Below, piece by piece: positions 7,695 to 17,500 of a stretch of 64,000 nucleotides of DNA. Location of the stretch: contig UQYG01000009.1 in assembly GCA_900545275.1 (NCBI GenBank), forward strand, positions 62,001-126,000, given 5' to 3'. Every line of letters starts with the position of its first letter. Position 1 is the first letter of the stretch. Source of the stretch: an uncultured Sutterella sp. GTDB taxonomy: Bacteria > Pseudomonadota > Gammaproteobacteria > Burkholderiales > Burkholderiaceae_F. The notes under the pieces are model-generated. The model had not been told where the DNA came from. It did no database searches and saw only the letters and a list, made by a program, of their open reading frames with translations. The translations under genes and the position numbers were made by a program.

Positions 7695-8126
7695 ATGGCT
7701 AAGAAAATCGTCGGCTTTATCAAGCTGCAGGTTCCTGCGGGTAAAGCCAATCCCTCGCCTCCTATCGGCCCGGCGCTCGGTCAGCGCGGTCTGAACATTA
7801 TGGAGTTCTGCAAGGCGTTCAACGCCAAGACCCAGGGCATGGAACCTGGTCTTCCGATTCCGGTCGTGATCACGGCTTATGCGGATAAGAGCTTCACGTT
7901 CATCATGAAGACGCCCCCGGCGACCATCCTCATCAAGAAGGCCGCCAAGATTCAGAAGGGCTCTTCGCGTCCGCACACGGACAAGGTGGGCAAGATCACG
8001 CGCGCTCAGGCGGAAGAAATCGCCAAGATGAAGGAACCCGACCTGACGGCCGCCGACCTCGACGCCGCCGTTCGCACGATCGCCGGTTCCGCTCGTTCCA
8101 TGGGCATCATTGTGGAGGGTCTGTAA
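7695..8126 (+). CDS. rplK: 50S ribosomal protein L11
   Basis: Binds the GTPase-associated centre of 23S rRNA and is needed for RelA activation. 143 residues (E. coli 142). It shows the proline-rich N-terminal domain (PAGKANPSPPIGPALGQRG) and the RNA-binding C-terminal domain (KITRAQAEEIAKMK, ARSMGIIVEG). ATG 7695 follows an AAGGA site. The stop overlaps the rplA start by one base (TAATG), so the two are translationally coupled. Confidence 0.97.
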   Translation: MAKKIVGFIKLQVPAGKANPSPPIGPALGQRGLNIMEFCKAFNAKTQGMEPGLPIPVVITAYADKSFTFIMKTPPATILIKKAAKIQKGSSRPHTDKVGKITRAQAEEIAKMKEPDLTAADLDAAVRTIAGSARSMGIIVEGL

Positions 8127-8821
8127 TGGCTAAGCTTTGCAAGCGTATGGCCGCCATCACGGCCAAGGCCGAGGCCAACAAGGTCTACGGTGCTCTCGAC
8201 GCCCTGAACCTCATCAAGGAAACCGCCGTCGCCAAGTTCGACGAATCCGTCGACGTGGCCGTGCAGCTCGGCATCGATCCCCGCAAGTCCGACCAGGCCG
8301 TTCGCGGCGCTGTCGTGATGCCCGAAGGTACCGGCAAGACCGTCCGCGTCGCCGTGTTCACCCAGGGTGCGAAGGCCGATGAAGCCCGTGAAGCCGGTGC
8401 CGACATCGTCGGTTTCGATGACCTCGCCGCTCAGGTGAAGGCCGGTCAGATCGACTTCGACGTTGTGATCGCTTCGCCCGACGCCATGCGCGTCGTCGGC
8501 CAGCTCGGTCAGATCCTCGGCCCGCGCGGCCTGATGCCGAACCCGAAGGTCGGTACGGTGACCCCGAATGTTGCCCAGGCCGTCAAGAACGCCAAGGCCG
8601 GTCAGGTCCAGTTCCGCGCCGACAAGGCCGGCATCATCCACGCCCCGATCGGTCGCGCTTCCTTCGAAGCGGCTCGTCTCCAGAAGAACCTTGCCGCTCT
8701 GATCGATCAGCTCAACAAGCTGAAGCCCGCTTCCGCCAAGGGTCAGTACATTCGTAAGATCTCCGTCTCCTCGACGATGGGTCTCGGTGTGCGCGTTGAT
8801 GTCGGTTCCATCAACGAATAA
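8126..8821 (+). CDS. rplA: 50S ribosomal protein L1
   Basis: Forms the L1 stalk at the E site; in E. coli it also represses its own operon mRNA. 231 residues (E. coli 234). Recognisable segments are IDPRKSDQAVRG, the GPRGLMPNPKVGTVT loop and the terminal GVRVDVGSI. It starts at ATG 8126, one base overlapping the rplK stop. The 356 bases after it are the rplJ leader. Confidence 0.97.
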   Translation: MAKLCKRMAAITAKAEANKVYGALDALNLIKETAVAKFDESVDVAVQLGIDPRKSDQAVRGAVVMPEGTGKTVRVAVFTQGAKADEAREAGADIVGFDDLAAQVKAGQIDFDVVIASPDAMRVVGQLGQILGPRGLMPNPKVGTVTPNVAQAVKNAKAGQVQFRADKAGIIHAPIGRASFEAARLQKNLAALIDQLNKLKPASAKGQYIRKISVSSTMGLGVRVDVGSINE

Positions 8822-8833
8822 GAAGAAATTCTC

Positions 8834-8890
8834 GGAAGAGGGTGGTCGACACCTTCTTCCGTCTTCTCCTTCCGAACGGAAGGGGAGGAC
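8834..8890 (+). promoter_or_regulatory. Two back-to-back hairpins after rplA
   Basis: GGAAGAGGGTG (8834-8844) pairs with CACCTTCTTCC (8850-8860). Immediately after, GTCTTCTCCTTCC (8861-8873) pairs with GGAAGGGGAGGAC (8878-8890) round a GAAC loop, needing only G-U pairs beyond Watson-Crick. No T run follows, so this is more like an RNase III or stability element than a terminator. The stretch 8891-9111 holds no gene; one more small hairpin, CCGGA/TCCGG, is at 9074-9089. Confidence 0.6.
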
Positions 8891-9111
8891 AAACTAAGAT
8901 GTCGTGAGGCATCGAGGGCTTTGGGTGGCACGTCGTGATGGACGTCGCCGCTGTCAAAGACCGCTGGAGTCGGGAGACCGCGGAGCAATCCGTCCCTGAC
9001 TTAAACGTCTCCTTGCGGGGAGATATCCAGCGCAGACGGTAAACCGAAGAGAGATATTGCGTTGTGTATTCTTCCGGAACTTGTTCCGGGTATTGAAAAA
9101 CGACCAAAACT

Positions 9112-9165
9112 CTCAGAAGTGTGCCGGTTATTTTGTAAACCGGTGTCCTTAGGGACACCTCTGAG
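9112..9165 (+). ncRNA. L10-type ribosomal leader RNA in front of rplJ
   Basis: CTCAGAAGTGT (9112-9122) closes with ACACCTCTGAG (9155-9165). Inside lie CCGGTT/AACCGG (9124-9129, 9138-9143) and a small GTCC/GGGAC hairpin. This branched structure 12 bases before the rplJ start matches in place and form the known L10 leader, where the L10-(L12)4 complex represses translation. Identification rests on position and folding by eye. Confidence 0.7.
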
Positions 9166-9177
9166 TGGAGCCAGACC

Positions 9178-9708
9178 GTGGGTCTTAATCGTCAAGATAA
9201 AGCGGCTGTCATCGAGGAAGTTGCCGGGATCGTTTCCCAGTCTTCCGCGATCGTCATCGCCGAATACCGTGGGCTGAGCGTTGAGGCCGTCACCAAGTTG
9301 CGTGCGCAGGCTCGCAAGGATGGTGTTACGTTGCGTGTTGTCAAGAACACGTTGGTGCGCCGCGCCGTGGAAGGTACGGAATTCGCCGGACTTGCCGACC
9401 AGTTTGTTGGTCCGCTCGTCTATGCGTTCTCCGCCGATCCCGTCGCCTGCGCCAAGGTTCTCGTCAACTTTGCCAAGGAAAACGACAAGCTTGTCGTCAA
9501 GGGTGGCGCGATGGCCAACTACGTCATGGACGTGGAAGCCGTCAAGAACCTCGCCTCGATGCCGAGCCGCGAAGAACTCCTTGCCAAGTTGATGGCCACG
9601 ATGAACGAACCGATCGCGAAGTTCGTCCGTACCATCAACGAAGTCCCGGCGCGCTTCGTGCGCACCGTGGCTGCCGTGCGCGATGCCAAGGAACAGGCTG
9701 CTGCCTAA
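9178..9708 (+). CDS. rplJ: 50S ribosomal protein L10
   Basis: Base of the L7/L12 stalk. 176 residues (E. coli 165). It opens GLNRQDKAAVIEEVAGIV, with RGLSVEAVTKLR and RVVKNTLVRRAVEGT following. The C-terminal helix that recruits L7/L12 dimers ends VAAVRDAKEQAAA. The start is GTG 9178 with GGAG 8 bases upstream; no ATG fits. The leader structure just upstream probably gives autoregulation. rplL follows after 42 bases. Confidence 0.96.
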   Translation: MGLNRQDKAAVIEEVAGIVSQSSAIVIAEYRGLSVEAVTKLRAQARKDGVTLRVVKNTLVRRAVEGTEFAGLADQFVGPLVYAFSADPVACAKVLVNFAKENDKLVVKGGAMANYVMDVEAVKNLASMPSREELLAKLMATMNEPIAKFVRTINEVPARFVRTVAAVRDAKEQAAA

Positions 9709-9750
9709 CTATCCATTTCAATTAAACACTACGTAATACGGAGCTATAAA

Positions 9751-10128
<378 letters not shown>

Positions 10129-10146
10129 TTAAACTTGAAACCTTCT

Positions 10147-10181
10147 GAGAAAGTGAGCGATAATAGCTCACTTTCTCTTTT
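10147..10181 (+). terminator. rplL-rpoB attenuator hairpin
   Basis: A perfect 12-base stem, GAGAAAGTGAGC (10147-10158) with GCTCACTTTCTC (10166-10177), a 7-base loop and then TTTTA. rpoB has no clear promoter of its own, so this should be a partial terminator, as known at the same place in E. coli. Confidence 0.82.
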
Positions 10182-10184
10182 AGG

Positions 10185-10243
10185 GTCTCCGCAAGGAGAC
10201 TTTGATACGGGTTCTCCACGGAGAGAGCGCGTATCAAAGTTTT
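10185..10243 (+). promoter_or_regulatory. Hairpin pair in the rpoB leader
   Basis: GTCTCC-GCAA-GGAGAC (10185-10200) is a GNRA-loop hairpin. TTTGATACG (10201-10209) then pairs with CGTATCAAA (10230-10238), enclosing TCTCC/GGAGA, and is followed by GTTTTC. Candidate RNase III processing or second attenuation site in read-through RNA. The rest of the gap to rpoB shows nothing else. Confidence 0.55.
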
Positions 10244-10403
10244 CTTCTGATGAACCATCCCACCTGTCGACTGTCGAAATTCTCCTGCCGCGCGGGCCGG
10301 ACGTATGTCCGTGTCGTCCCGAGCGGCTTTTCGCGTCCTCGCTGACCACACGGTTCATCCCCCTCTTTTTTCGGTTCATCCCCTACCGTCGAACGGAGTG
10401 TCC

Positions 10404-13400
10404 ATGTCGTACTCGTTCACTGAAAAGAAGCGCATCCGCAAGAGCTTTGCCTCTCGTCCGAGCGTCCTTGAAGTGCCTTCCCTGCTTGATATTCAACTTC
10501 GTTCCTACGAAGAATTTCTGCAGGCGAACGTAGCTCCGAATGCCCGAAACAACACCATGGGCCTTCAAGCTGCCTTTACCTCCATTTTCCCGATCGTCAG
10601 CCACAACGGGTACGCCCGTCTCCGCTTCGTCGACTACAAGTTGGCCGAGCCTGAATTCGACGTGGCCGAATGCCAGCTTCGCGGACTGACCTACGCGAGC
10701 CGTCTGCGCGCGCGCATTCAGTTGGAAATTTACGACCGCGACAGCTCCAAGCAGACGATCAAGGAAATCCGCGAGAACGACGTGTACATGGGCGAAATCC
10801 CGCTGATGACCGAGAAGGGCTCCTTCATCATCAACGGGACGGAGCGCGTGATCGTCTCTCAGCTCCACCGTTCCCCGGGCATCTTCTTCGAGCATGACAA
10901 GGGCAAGACGCACTCGTCCGGGAAGCTTCTCTTCTCGGCCCGCGTGATTCCCTACCGCGGCTCCTGGCTTGACTTCGAATTCGACGCGAAGGACATTCTT
11001 TATTTCCGCGTCGACCGTCGCCGCAAGATGCCGGGCACCATTCTGCTCAAGGCTCTCGGCCTTACGCCCGAAGACATTCTCGCGCGCTTCTTCGAACACG
11101 ATCAGCTCACGATCAAGGTTCGCGGCGGCTCGATGCCGTTCGTTCCCGAACGACTCAAGGGTCAAACCCTCGGTTTTGAAGTGCAGGACAAAGACGGCAA
11201 GACGATCGTCCCCGCCGACAAGCGCATCACGGCCAAGCACATCCGCGACCTTACGAAGGCCGGCGTCACGACGATTGCGATCCCCGACGAATACATGCTC
11301 GGGCGCGTTCTCGCCAAAACGGTCGTGAATCCGGAAACGGGCGAAATCATCGCCAACGCCAACGACGAAGTCACGGCGGAACTCCTTGAGACGCTTCGTG
11401 CGGCCAAGATCCGCAAGATCACCACGATCTTCACGAACGAACTCGATCACGGTCCCTACATTTCGCAGACCCTGCGTCTTGACGACACGCCCGATCAGCT
11501 CGCTGCCCGCGTTGCGATCTACCGTATGATGCGTCCGGGCGAACCGCCCACGGAAGACGCTGTCGAAGCGCTCTTCAACCGTCTTTTCTTCGATCCCGAA
11601 GCCTACGATCTGTCGCGCGTCGGCCGCATGAAGGTCAACGCCCGCTTCGGTCGTGAAACGCCTGAAGGTCCCATGACGCTCACGCCGTGCGACATCATCG
11701 ACACGATGTGCGTCCTCGTTGCGCTTCGTAACGGTCAGGATTCCGTCGAGCTCATCGACGAAGAAGGCACGGTGCGCACCTGCGCCGTCAACGGGGTCGA
11801 CGACATCGACCACCTCGGCAACCGCCGCGTGCGTTGCGTGGGCGAACTCGCGGAAAACCAGTTCCGCTCCGGTCTCGTGCGCGTAGAACGCGCCGTCAAG
11901 GAACGCCTCAACCAGGCCGAAAGTGACGGTCTCACCCCGCAGGATCTGATCAATTCGAAGCCCATCGCCGCTGCGATCCGGGAATTCTTCGGTTCGAGCC
12001 AGCTTTCGCAGTTTATGGACCAGACGAATCCGCTCTCGGAAATCACGCACAAGCGCCGCATTTCCGCTCTCGGTCCGGGCGGTCTGACTCGTGAACGCGC
12101 CGGCTTCGAAGTCCGCGACGTGCACTCGACCCACTACGGCCGCGTCTGCCCGATTGAAACGCCGGAAGGTCCGAACATCGGTCTGATCAACTCGCTCGCC
12201 CTTTACGCCCGCCTCAACGAGTACGGCTTCCTTGAAACGCCGTACCGCAAGGTGGTCGACGGTGTTGCCACGCAGGAAATCCGTTATCTCTCCGCGATTG
12301 AGGAAGGCCGCTACATCATTGCGCAGGCGAACGCCGACATGGATGAGAACGGTCGTCTGACGCAGGAGCTCGTGTCCGCCCGTGAAAACGGCGAATCCGT
12401 CCTCGCTTCGCCCGAGCGCATTCAGTACATGGACGTCGCGCCCTCGCAGATCGTTTCCTGCGCCGCCGCCTTGATTCCGTTCCTGGAGCACGACGACGCG
12501 AACCGCGCTCTGATGGGTTCGAACATGCAGCGTCAGGGCGTGCCCTGCCTGCGTCCTGAAAAGCCCGTCGTCGGCACCGGCATTGAACGCACGGTGGCCG
12601 TCGATTCGAAGACGACCGTGCAGGCCCGACGCGGCGGCGTGGTCGACTTTGTGGACGCCAACCGCATCGTCATCCGAGTCAACGACGACGAAAGCGTGGT
12701 GGGTGAAACGGGCGTGGACATTTACAACCTGCAGAAGTTCACCCGTTCGAACCAGTCTACGAACATCAATCAGCGTCCGATCGTTGTCAAGGGCGACCGC
12801 GTTGAGCGCGGCGACGTCATCGCCGACGGCGCCTCGACCGACATGGGCGAACTCGCTCTCGGTCAGAACATGCTGATCGCCTTCATGCCGTGGAACGGCT
12901 ACAACTACGAAGACTCGGTGTTGATCTCCGAACGCGTCGTCGCCGACGACCGCTATACGTCGATCCACATTGAAGAACTCTCCGTGGTCGCCCGTGACAC
13001 GAAGCTCGGTGCGGAAGAAATCACCCGCGACATTTCGAATCTCGCCGAAAGCCAGCTCATGCGGCTCGACGAGTCCGGCATCGTGCACATCGGCGCCGAA
13101 GTGAAGGCGGGCGACGTGCTCGTCGGCAAGGTCACGCCTAAGGGCGAAACGCAGCTGACGCCGGAAGAAAAGCTTCTGCGCGTGATCTTCGGTGAAAAGG
13201 CTTCGGACGTGAAGGACACGTCGTTGCGCGTGCCGACTGGCATGACGGGCACCGTCATCGACGTTCAGGTCTTCACCCGCGATGGCGTGCAGCGCGACAA
13301 GCGTGCCGAAAGCATCATCCAGGACGAGCTCAAGCACTATCGTCGCGACCTTGACGACCAGTTGCGAATCGTCGAACGCGACGCCTTCGATCGTCTGCGC

Positions 13401-14558
13401 CGTCTCCTCGTGGGCAAGAAGATCGCCGGCGGTCCGGAAGGCTACGAAGCCGGCATGGAACTCACGCAGGACGTGCTAGCCTGGACGCCCGGCTACAAGC
13501 TCTTCGACCTTCGCATGGAAGAAGAAGCCGCTCAGCATCAGATTGAACTCACGCGCAAGACGATTGAAGCCACGCGCGAAGACAACGAACGCAAGTACAA
13601 GATCAAGGAAGACAAGCTCACGCGCGGTGACGAACTTGCGCCGGGCGTTCTGAAGATGGTCAAGGTGTACATTGCCGAACGTCGTCGTCTGCAACCCGGC
13701 GACAAGATGGCCGGCCGTCACGGCAACAAGGGTGTGGTCTCCAAGATCTGCCCGGTCGAAGACATGCCGTACATGGCAGACGGCCGTCCCGCCGACATCG
13801 TCCTGAACCCGTTGGGCGTGCCTTCGCGTATGAACATCGGTCAGGTGCTCGAAGTTCACCTCGGCTGGGCCGCCAAGGGCATCGGTTGGCGCATCGAAGA
13901 GATGCTGCGCACCGAGCAGGTCCGTCAGATCCGCGACTTCCTCAATGAGGTTTACAACCGCACGGGCAAGCACGAAGATCTCGACAGCCTGACGGACGAC
14001 GAGATCCTCGTCCTCGCCAACAACCTCAAGAACGGCATGCCCTTTGCCACGCCGGTCTTTGACGGTGCGACGGAAGAGCAGATCCGCATGATGCTGGACC
14101 TCGCCTTCCCGGATGCCGAGGCTCAGCGCCTCGAGCTCACCCCGGCGAAGACGCAGGCGCGCCTCTACGACGGTCGTACGGGTGAGCCGTTCGAACGTCC
14201 CGTGACGATCGGCTACATGCACTATCTGAAGCTGCATCACCTCGTCGTCGAGAAGATGCACGCCCGTTCGACTGGTCCGTACTCGCTCGTCACGCAGCAG
14301 CCGCTCGGCGGCAAGGCGCAGTTTGGCGGTCAGCGTTTCGGCGAAATGGAAGTGTGGGCCCTCGAAGCTTACGGTGCCGCCTACGTCCTGCAGGAAATGC
14401 TGACGGTGAAGTCCGACGATGTGAACGGCCGTACGAAGGTGTACGAAAACATCGTTCGTGGTGAACATAAGATTGAGGCGGGTATGCCTGAATCGTTCAA
14501 CGTGTTGGTCAAGGAAATCCGGTCCCTCGGTATCGACATCGACCTCGTGCAGAAATAA
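10404..14558 (+). CDS. rpoB: RNA polymerase subunit beta
   Basis: Catalytic beta subunit. 1384 residues (E. coli 1342; betaproteobacterial forms are about 1370). It begins MSYSFTEKKRIRKSFASRPS at ATG 10404 with GGAG 5 bases upstream; an open frame extends further upstream but lies in the leader hairpin region. The rifampicin region reads GSSQLSQFMDQTNPLSEITH with no classic resistance change. At residue 575 serine replaces the proline of the nearly invariant RDVHPTHYGR. The C-terminal KAQFGGQRFGEMEVWALEAY is typical. rpoC follows after 15 bases. Confidence 0.98.
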   Translation: MSYSFTEKKRIRKSFASRPSVLEVPSLLDIQLRSYEEFLQANVAPNARNNTMGLQAAFTSIFPIVSHNGYARLRFVDYKLAEPEFDVAECQLRGLTYASRLRARIQLEIYDRDSSKQTIKEIRENDVYMGEIPLMTEKGSFIINGTERVIVSQLHRSPGIFFEHDKGKTHSSGKLLFSARVIPYRGSWLDFEFDAKDILYFRVDRRRKMPGTILLKALGLTPEDILARFFEHDQLTIKVRGGSMPFVPERLKGQTLGFEVQDKDGKTIVPADKRITAKHIRDLTKAGVTTIAIPDEYMLGRVLAKTVVNPETGEIIANANDEVTAELLETLRAAKIRKITTIFTNELDHGPYISQTLRLDDTPDQLAARVAIYRMMRPGEPPTEDAVEALFNRLFFDPEAYDLSRVGRMKVNARFGRETPEGPMTLTPCDIIDTMCVLVALRNGQDSVELIDEEGTVRTCAVNGVDDIDHLGNRRVRCVGELAENQFRSGLVRVERAVKERLNQAESDGLTPQDLINSKPIAAAIREFFGSSQLSQFMDQTNPLSEITHKRRISALGPGGLTRERAGFEVRDVHSTHYGRVCPIETPEGPNIGLINSLALYARLNEYGFLETPYRKVVDGVATQEIRYLSAIEEGRYIIAQANADMDENGRLTQELVSARENGESVLASPERIQYMDVAPSQIVSCAAALIPFLEHDDANRALMGSNMQRQGVPCLRPEKPVVGTGIERTVAVDSKTTVQARRGGVVDFVDANRIVIRVNDDESVVGETGVDIYNLQKFTRSNQSTNINQRPIVVKGDRVERGDVIADGASTDMGELALGQNMLIAFMPWNGYNYEDSVLISERVVADDRYTSIHIEELSVVARDTKLGAEEITRDISNLAESQLMRLDESGIVHIGAEVKAGDVLVGKVTPKGETQLTPEEKLLRVIFGEKASDVKDTSLRVPTGMTGTVIDVQVFTRDGVQRDKRAESIIQDELKHYRRDLDDQLRIVERDAFDRLRRLLVGKKIAGGPEGYEAGMELTQDVLAWTPGYKLFDLRMEEEAAQHQIELTRKTIEATREDNERKYKIKEDKLTRGDELAPGVLKMVKVYIAERRRLQPGDKMAGRHGNKGVVSKICPVEDMPYMADGRPADIVLNPLGVPSRMNIGQVLEVHLGWAAKGIGWRIEEMLRTEQVRQIRDFLNEVYNRTGKHEDLDSLTDDEILVLANNLKNGMPFATPVFDGATEEQIRMMLDLAFPDAEAQRLELTPAKTQARLYDGRTGEPFERPVTIGYMHYLKLHHLVVEKMHARSTGPYSLVTQQPLGGKAQFGGQRFGEMEVWALEAYGAAYVLQEMLTVKSDDVNGRTKVYENIVRGEHKIEAGMPESFNVLVKEIRSLGIDIDLVQK

Positions 14559-14573
14559 GAGGAATTGAAAGCG

Positions 14574-17500
14574 ATGAGTAATGCGCTGAACTCCATGTTT
14601 AATCAGATCCAGACGCAGGATCACTTCGATGCGATCCGGATCTGCCTTGCCAGCCCCGAAAAGATTCATTCGTGGTCCTACGGGGAAGTCAAAAAGCCCG
14701 AGACGATCAACTATCGCACGCAGAAACCTGAACGCGACGGTCTCTTCTGCGCCAAGATTTTCGGGCCGGTCAAGGACTTCGAATGCTTGTGCGGCAAGTA
14801 CAAGCGCCTCAAGAACCGCGGCGTGATCTGCGAAAAGTGCGGTGTGGAAGTTACGCTCGCCAAGGTGCGCCGCGAACGCATGGGTCACATCGACCTGGCG
14901 AGTCCGGTGGCGCACATTTGGTTCCTCAAGAGCCTTCCGAGCCGCATGGGCATGGTCCTCGACATTCCGCTGCGCGACATCGAACGCGTGCTTTACTTCG
15001 AAGCCTACGTCGTGGTCGATCCCGGTCTCTCCACGCTTGAGCGCGGTCAGCTTCTCACCGAGGAAGAATTCATCGCGAAGACCGCCGAATACGGCGATGA
15101 CTTCACCGCGATGATGGGCGCCGAAGGCATCCGCGAACTCCTTCGCACGATCGATGTCGACAAGGAAGTCGAAAAGTTGCGCGAAGAGCTGCAGTCCACG
15201 ACGGCCGATGGCAAGATCAAGAAGCTCGCCAAGCGTCTGAAGGTTCTTGAAGGCTTCCAGCGTTCGGGGATCCGTCCCGAATGGATGATCATGTCCGTTC
15301 TGCCGGTGCTCCCGCCCGACCTGCGTCCTCTCGTGGCGCTCGACGGCGGTCGCTTCGCCACGTCGGACCTGAACGATCTTTATCGCCGCGTCATCAACCG
15401 CAACAACCGTCTCAAGCAGCTTCTCAAGATCAAGGCGCCCGACATCATCGTGCGCAATGAAAAGCGGATGTTGCAGGAAGCCGTTGACTCGCTTCTTGAC
15501 AACGGTCGCCGCGGCAAGGCGATGACCGGCGCCAACAAGCGCCCGCTCAAATCGCTCGCCGACATGATCAAGGGCAAGAGCGGCCGCTTCCGTCAGAACC
15601 TGCTCGGTAAGCGCGTTGACTACTCGGGTCGTTCCGTGATTACGGTCGGTCCCGAACTGCGTCTGCATCAGTGCGGTCTGCCGAAACTCATGGCGCTTGA
15701 ACTCTTCAAGCCCTTCATCTTCAACAAGCTCGTCCTGCGCGGCCTTGCGCCGACGCCGAAGGCCGCCAAGAAGATGGTGGACAACCAGGATCCCGTCGTT
15801 TGGGACATCCTCGAAGAGGTTATTTACGAGCATCCCGTGATGCTCAACCGCGCCCCGACGCTGCACCGTCTCGGCATTCAGGCGTTTGAGCCCAAGCTTA
15901 TCGAAGGCAAGGCCATTCAGCTTCATCCGCTCGTTTGCGCTGCCTTCAACGCCGACTTCGACGGTGACCAGATGGCCGTTCATGTGCCGCTCTCGCTCGA
16001 AGCCCAGCTTGAAGCCCGCGGCCTCATGATGGCCTCGAACAACGTTCTCTTCCCGGCCAACGGCGATCCTTCGATCGTTCCGTCGCAGGACATGGTCCTC
16101 GGTCTTTACTACGCCACGCGTGAAAAGATCAACGGCAAGGGCGAGGGCATGTTCTTCGCCGACGTTGCCGAAGTTCAGCGCGCCTGGGACCACAAGGTCG
16201 TCGAACTGCAGACCCGTTGCACGGTCCGCATCACCGAGTACGACCTCAACAAGGAAACCGGGGAAACGACGCCGCGTCAGGTTCGCTATGAAACGACCGT
16301 CGGCCGTGCGCTCCTTTCCGAAATTCTTCCGAAGGGCATGAGCTTCTCTGAACTTAACCGTACCCTGAAGAAGAAGGAAATCGCCAAGTTGATCAACCGC
16401 TGCTTCCGCAAGTGCGGCTTGCGCGCTACGGTGATGTTCGCCGACAAGCTCAAGGACAACGGCTATCGTTTGTCGACTCGCGCCGGCATTTCGATCTGCG
16501 TGGGCGATATGTCGATTCCGGCCCAGAAGGAGGCGCTCGTCCGCGCCGCTGAAGCTGAAGTCAAGGAAATCGAACAGCAGTACACCTCGGGTCTCGTCAC
16601 CCAGGGCGAACGCTACAACAAGGTCGTTGACATCTGGGGCCGTACGGCTGACCAAGTCGGCAAGGTGATGATGCAGGAACTCTCCTCTGAACCCACGATT
16701 GACCGTCACGGTCAGAAGGTTCAGCAGGAGTCCTTCAACAGCGTCTACATGATGGCCGACTCGGGCGCCCGTGGGTCCGCGGCTCAGATTCGTCAGCTCG
16801 CGGGCATGCGTGGTCTGATGGCCAAGCCGGACGGCTCGATTATTGAAAACCCGATTACCGCGAACTTCCGCGAAGGTTTGAACGTTCTGCAGTACTTCAT
16901 CTCGACGCACGGTGCGCGTAAGGGTTTGGCCGACACGGCTTTGAAGACCGCGAACTCGGGTTATCTGACGCGTCGTCTTGTCGACGTGACGCAGGACCTC
17001 GTTGTGGTGGAGGACGACTGCGGCACGACCCGCGGCGTAGAAATGCGCGCCCTCGTGGAAGGCGGTGAAGTCATTCAGGCGTTGCGCGATCGTGTCCTCG
17101 GACGCGTGGCGGCCGCCGACGTGATCAATCCCGACAACCGTGAAGTCGTCATCGCCGCAGGCACGCTCATCGACGAAGATTGTTGCGATCTGATCGACGA
17201 ACTCGGCATCGACAGCGTTCGCGTGCGCACCCCGCTCACCTGCGAAACGCGTTACGGTCTGTGCGCCAAGTGCTATGGCCGTGACCTCGGCCGCGGCACG
17301 CTCGTGAATGCCGGTGAATCCGTCGGCGTGATTGCTGCTCAGTCCATCGGTGAACCGGGCACGCAGCTTACGATGCGTACCTTCCACATCGGCGGTGCCG
17401 CTTCCCGTGCTGCTGTGGCTTCGAGCGTCGAAGCCAAGTCGTCGGGCACGATCGGCTACTCGACGGCCATGCGCTACGTCCGCTCCTCGAAGGGCGAACT

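Noticed and set aside
11988..12060. Rifampicin-resistance mutation in the rpoB cluster
   Set aside because: The hot-spot residues (Asp, His, Ser of the QFMDQ, THKRR and SALG segments) are wild type; Thr in MDQTNPL is likely the normal betaproteobacterial form.
10383..13337. A 984-codon minus-strand frame opposite rpoB
   Set aside because: Same cause as the rpoC shadow; composition mirrors rpoB codons.
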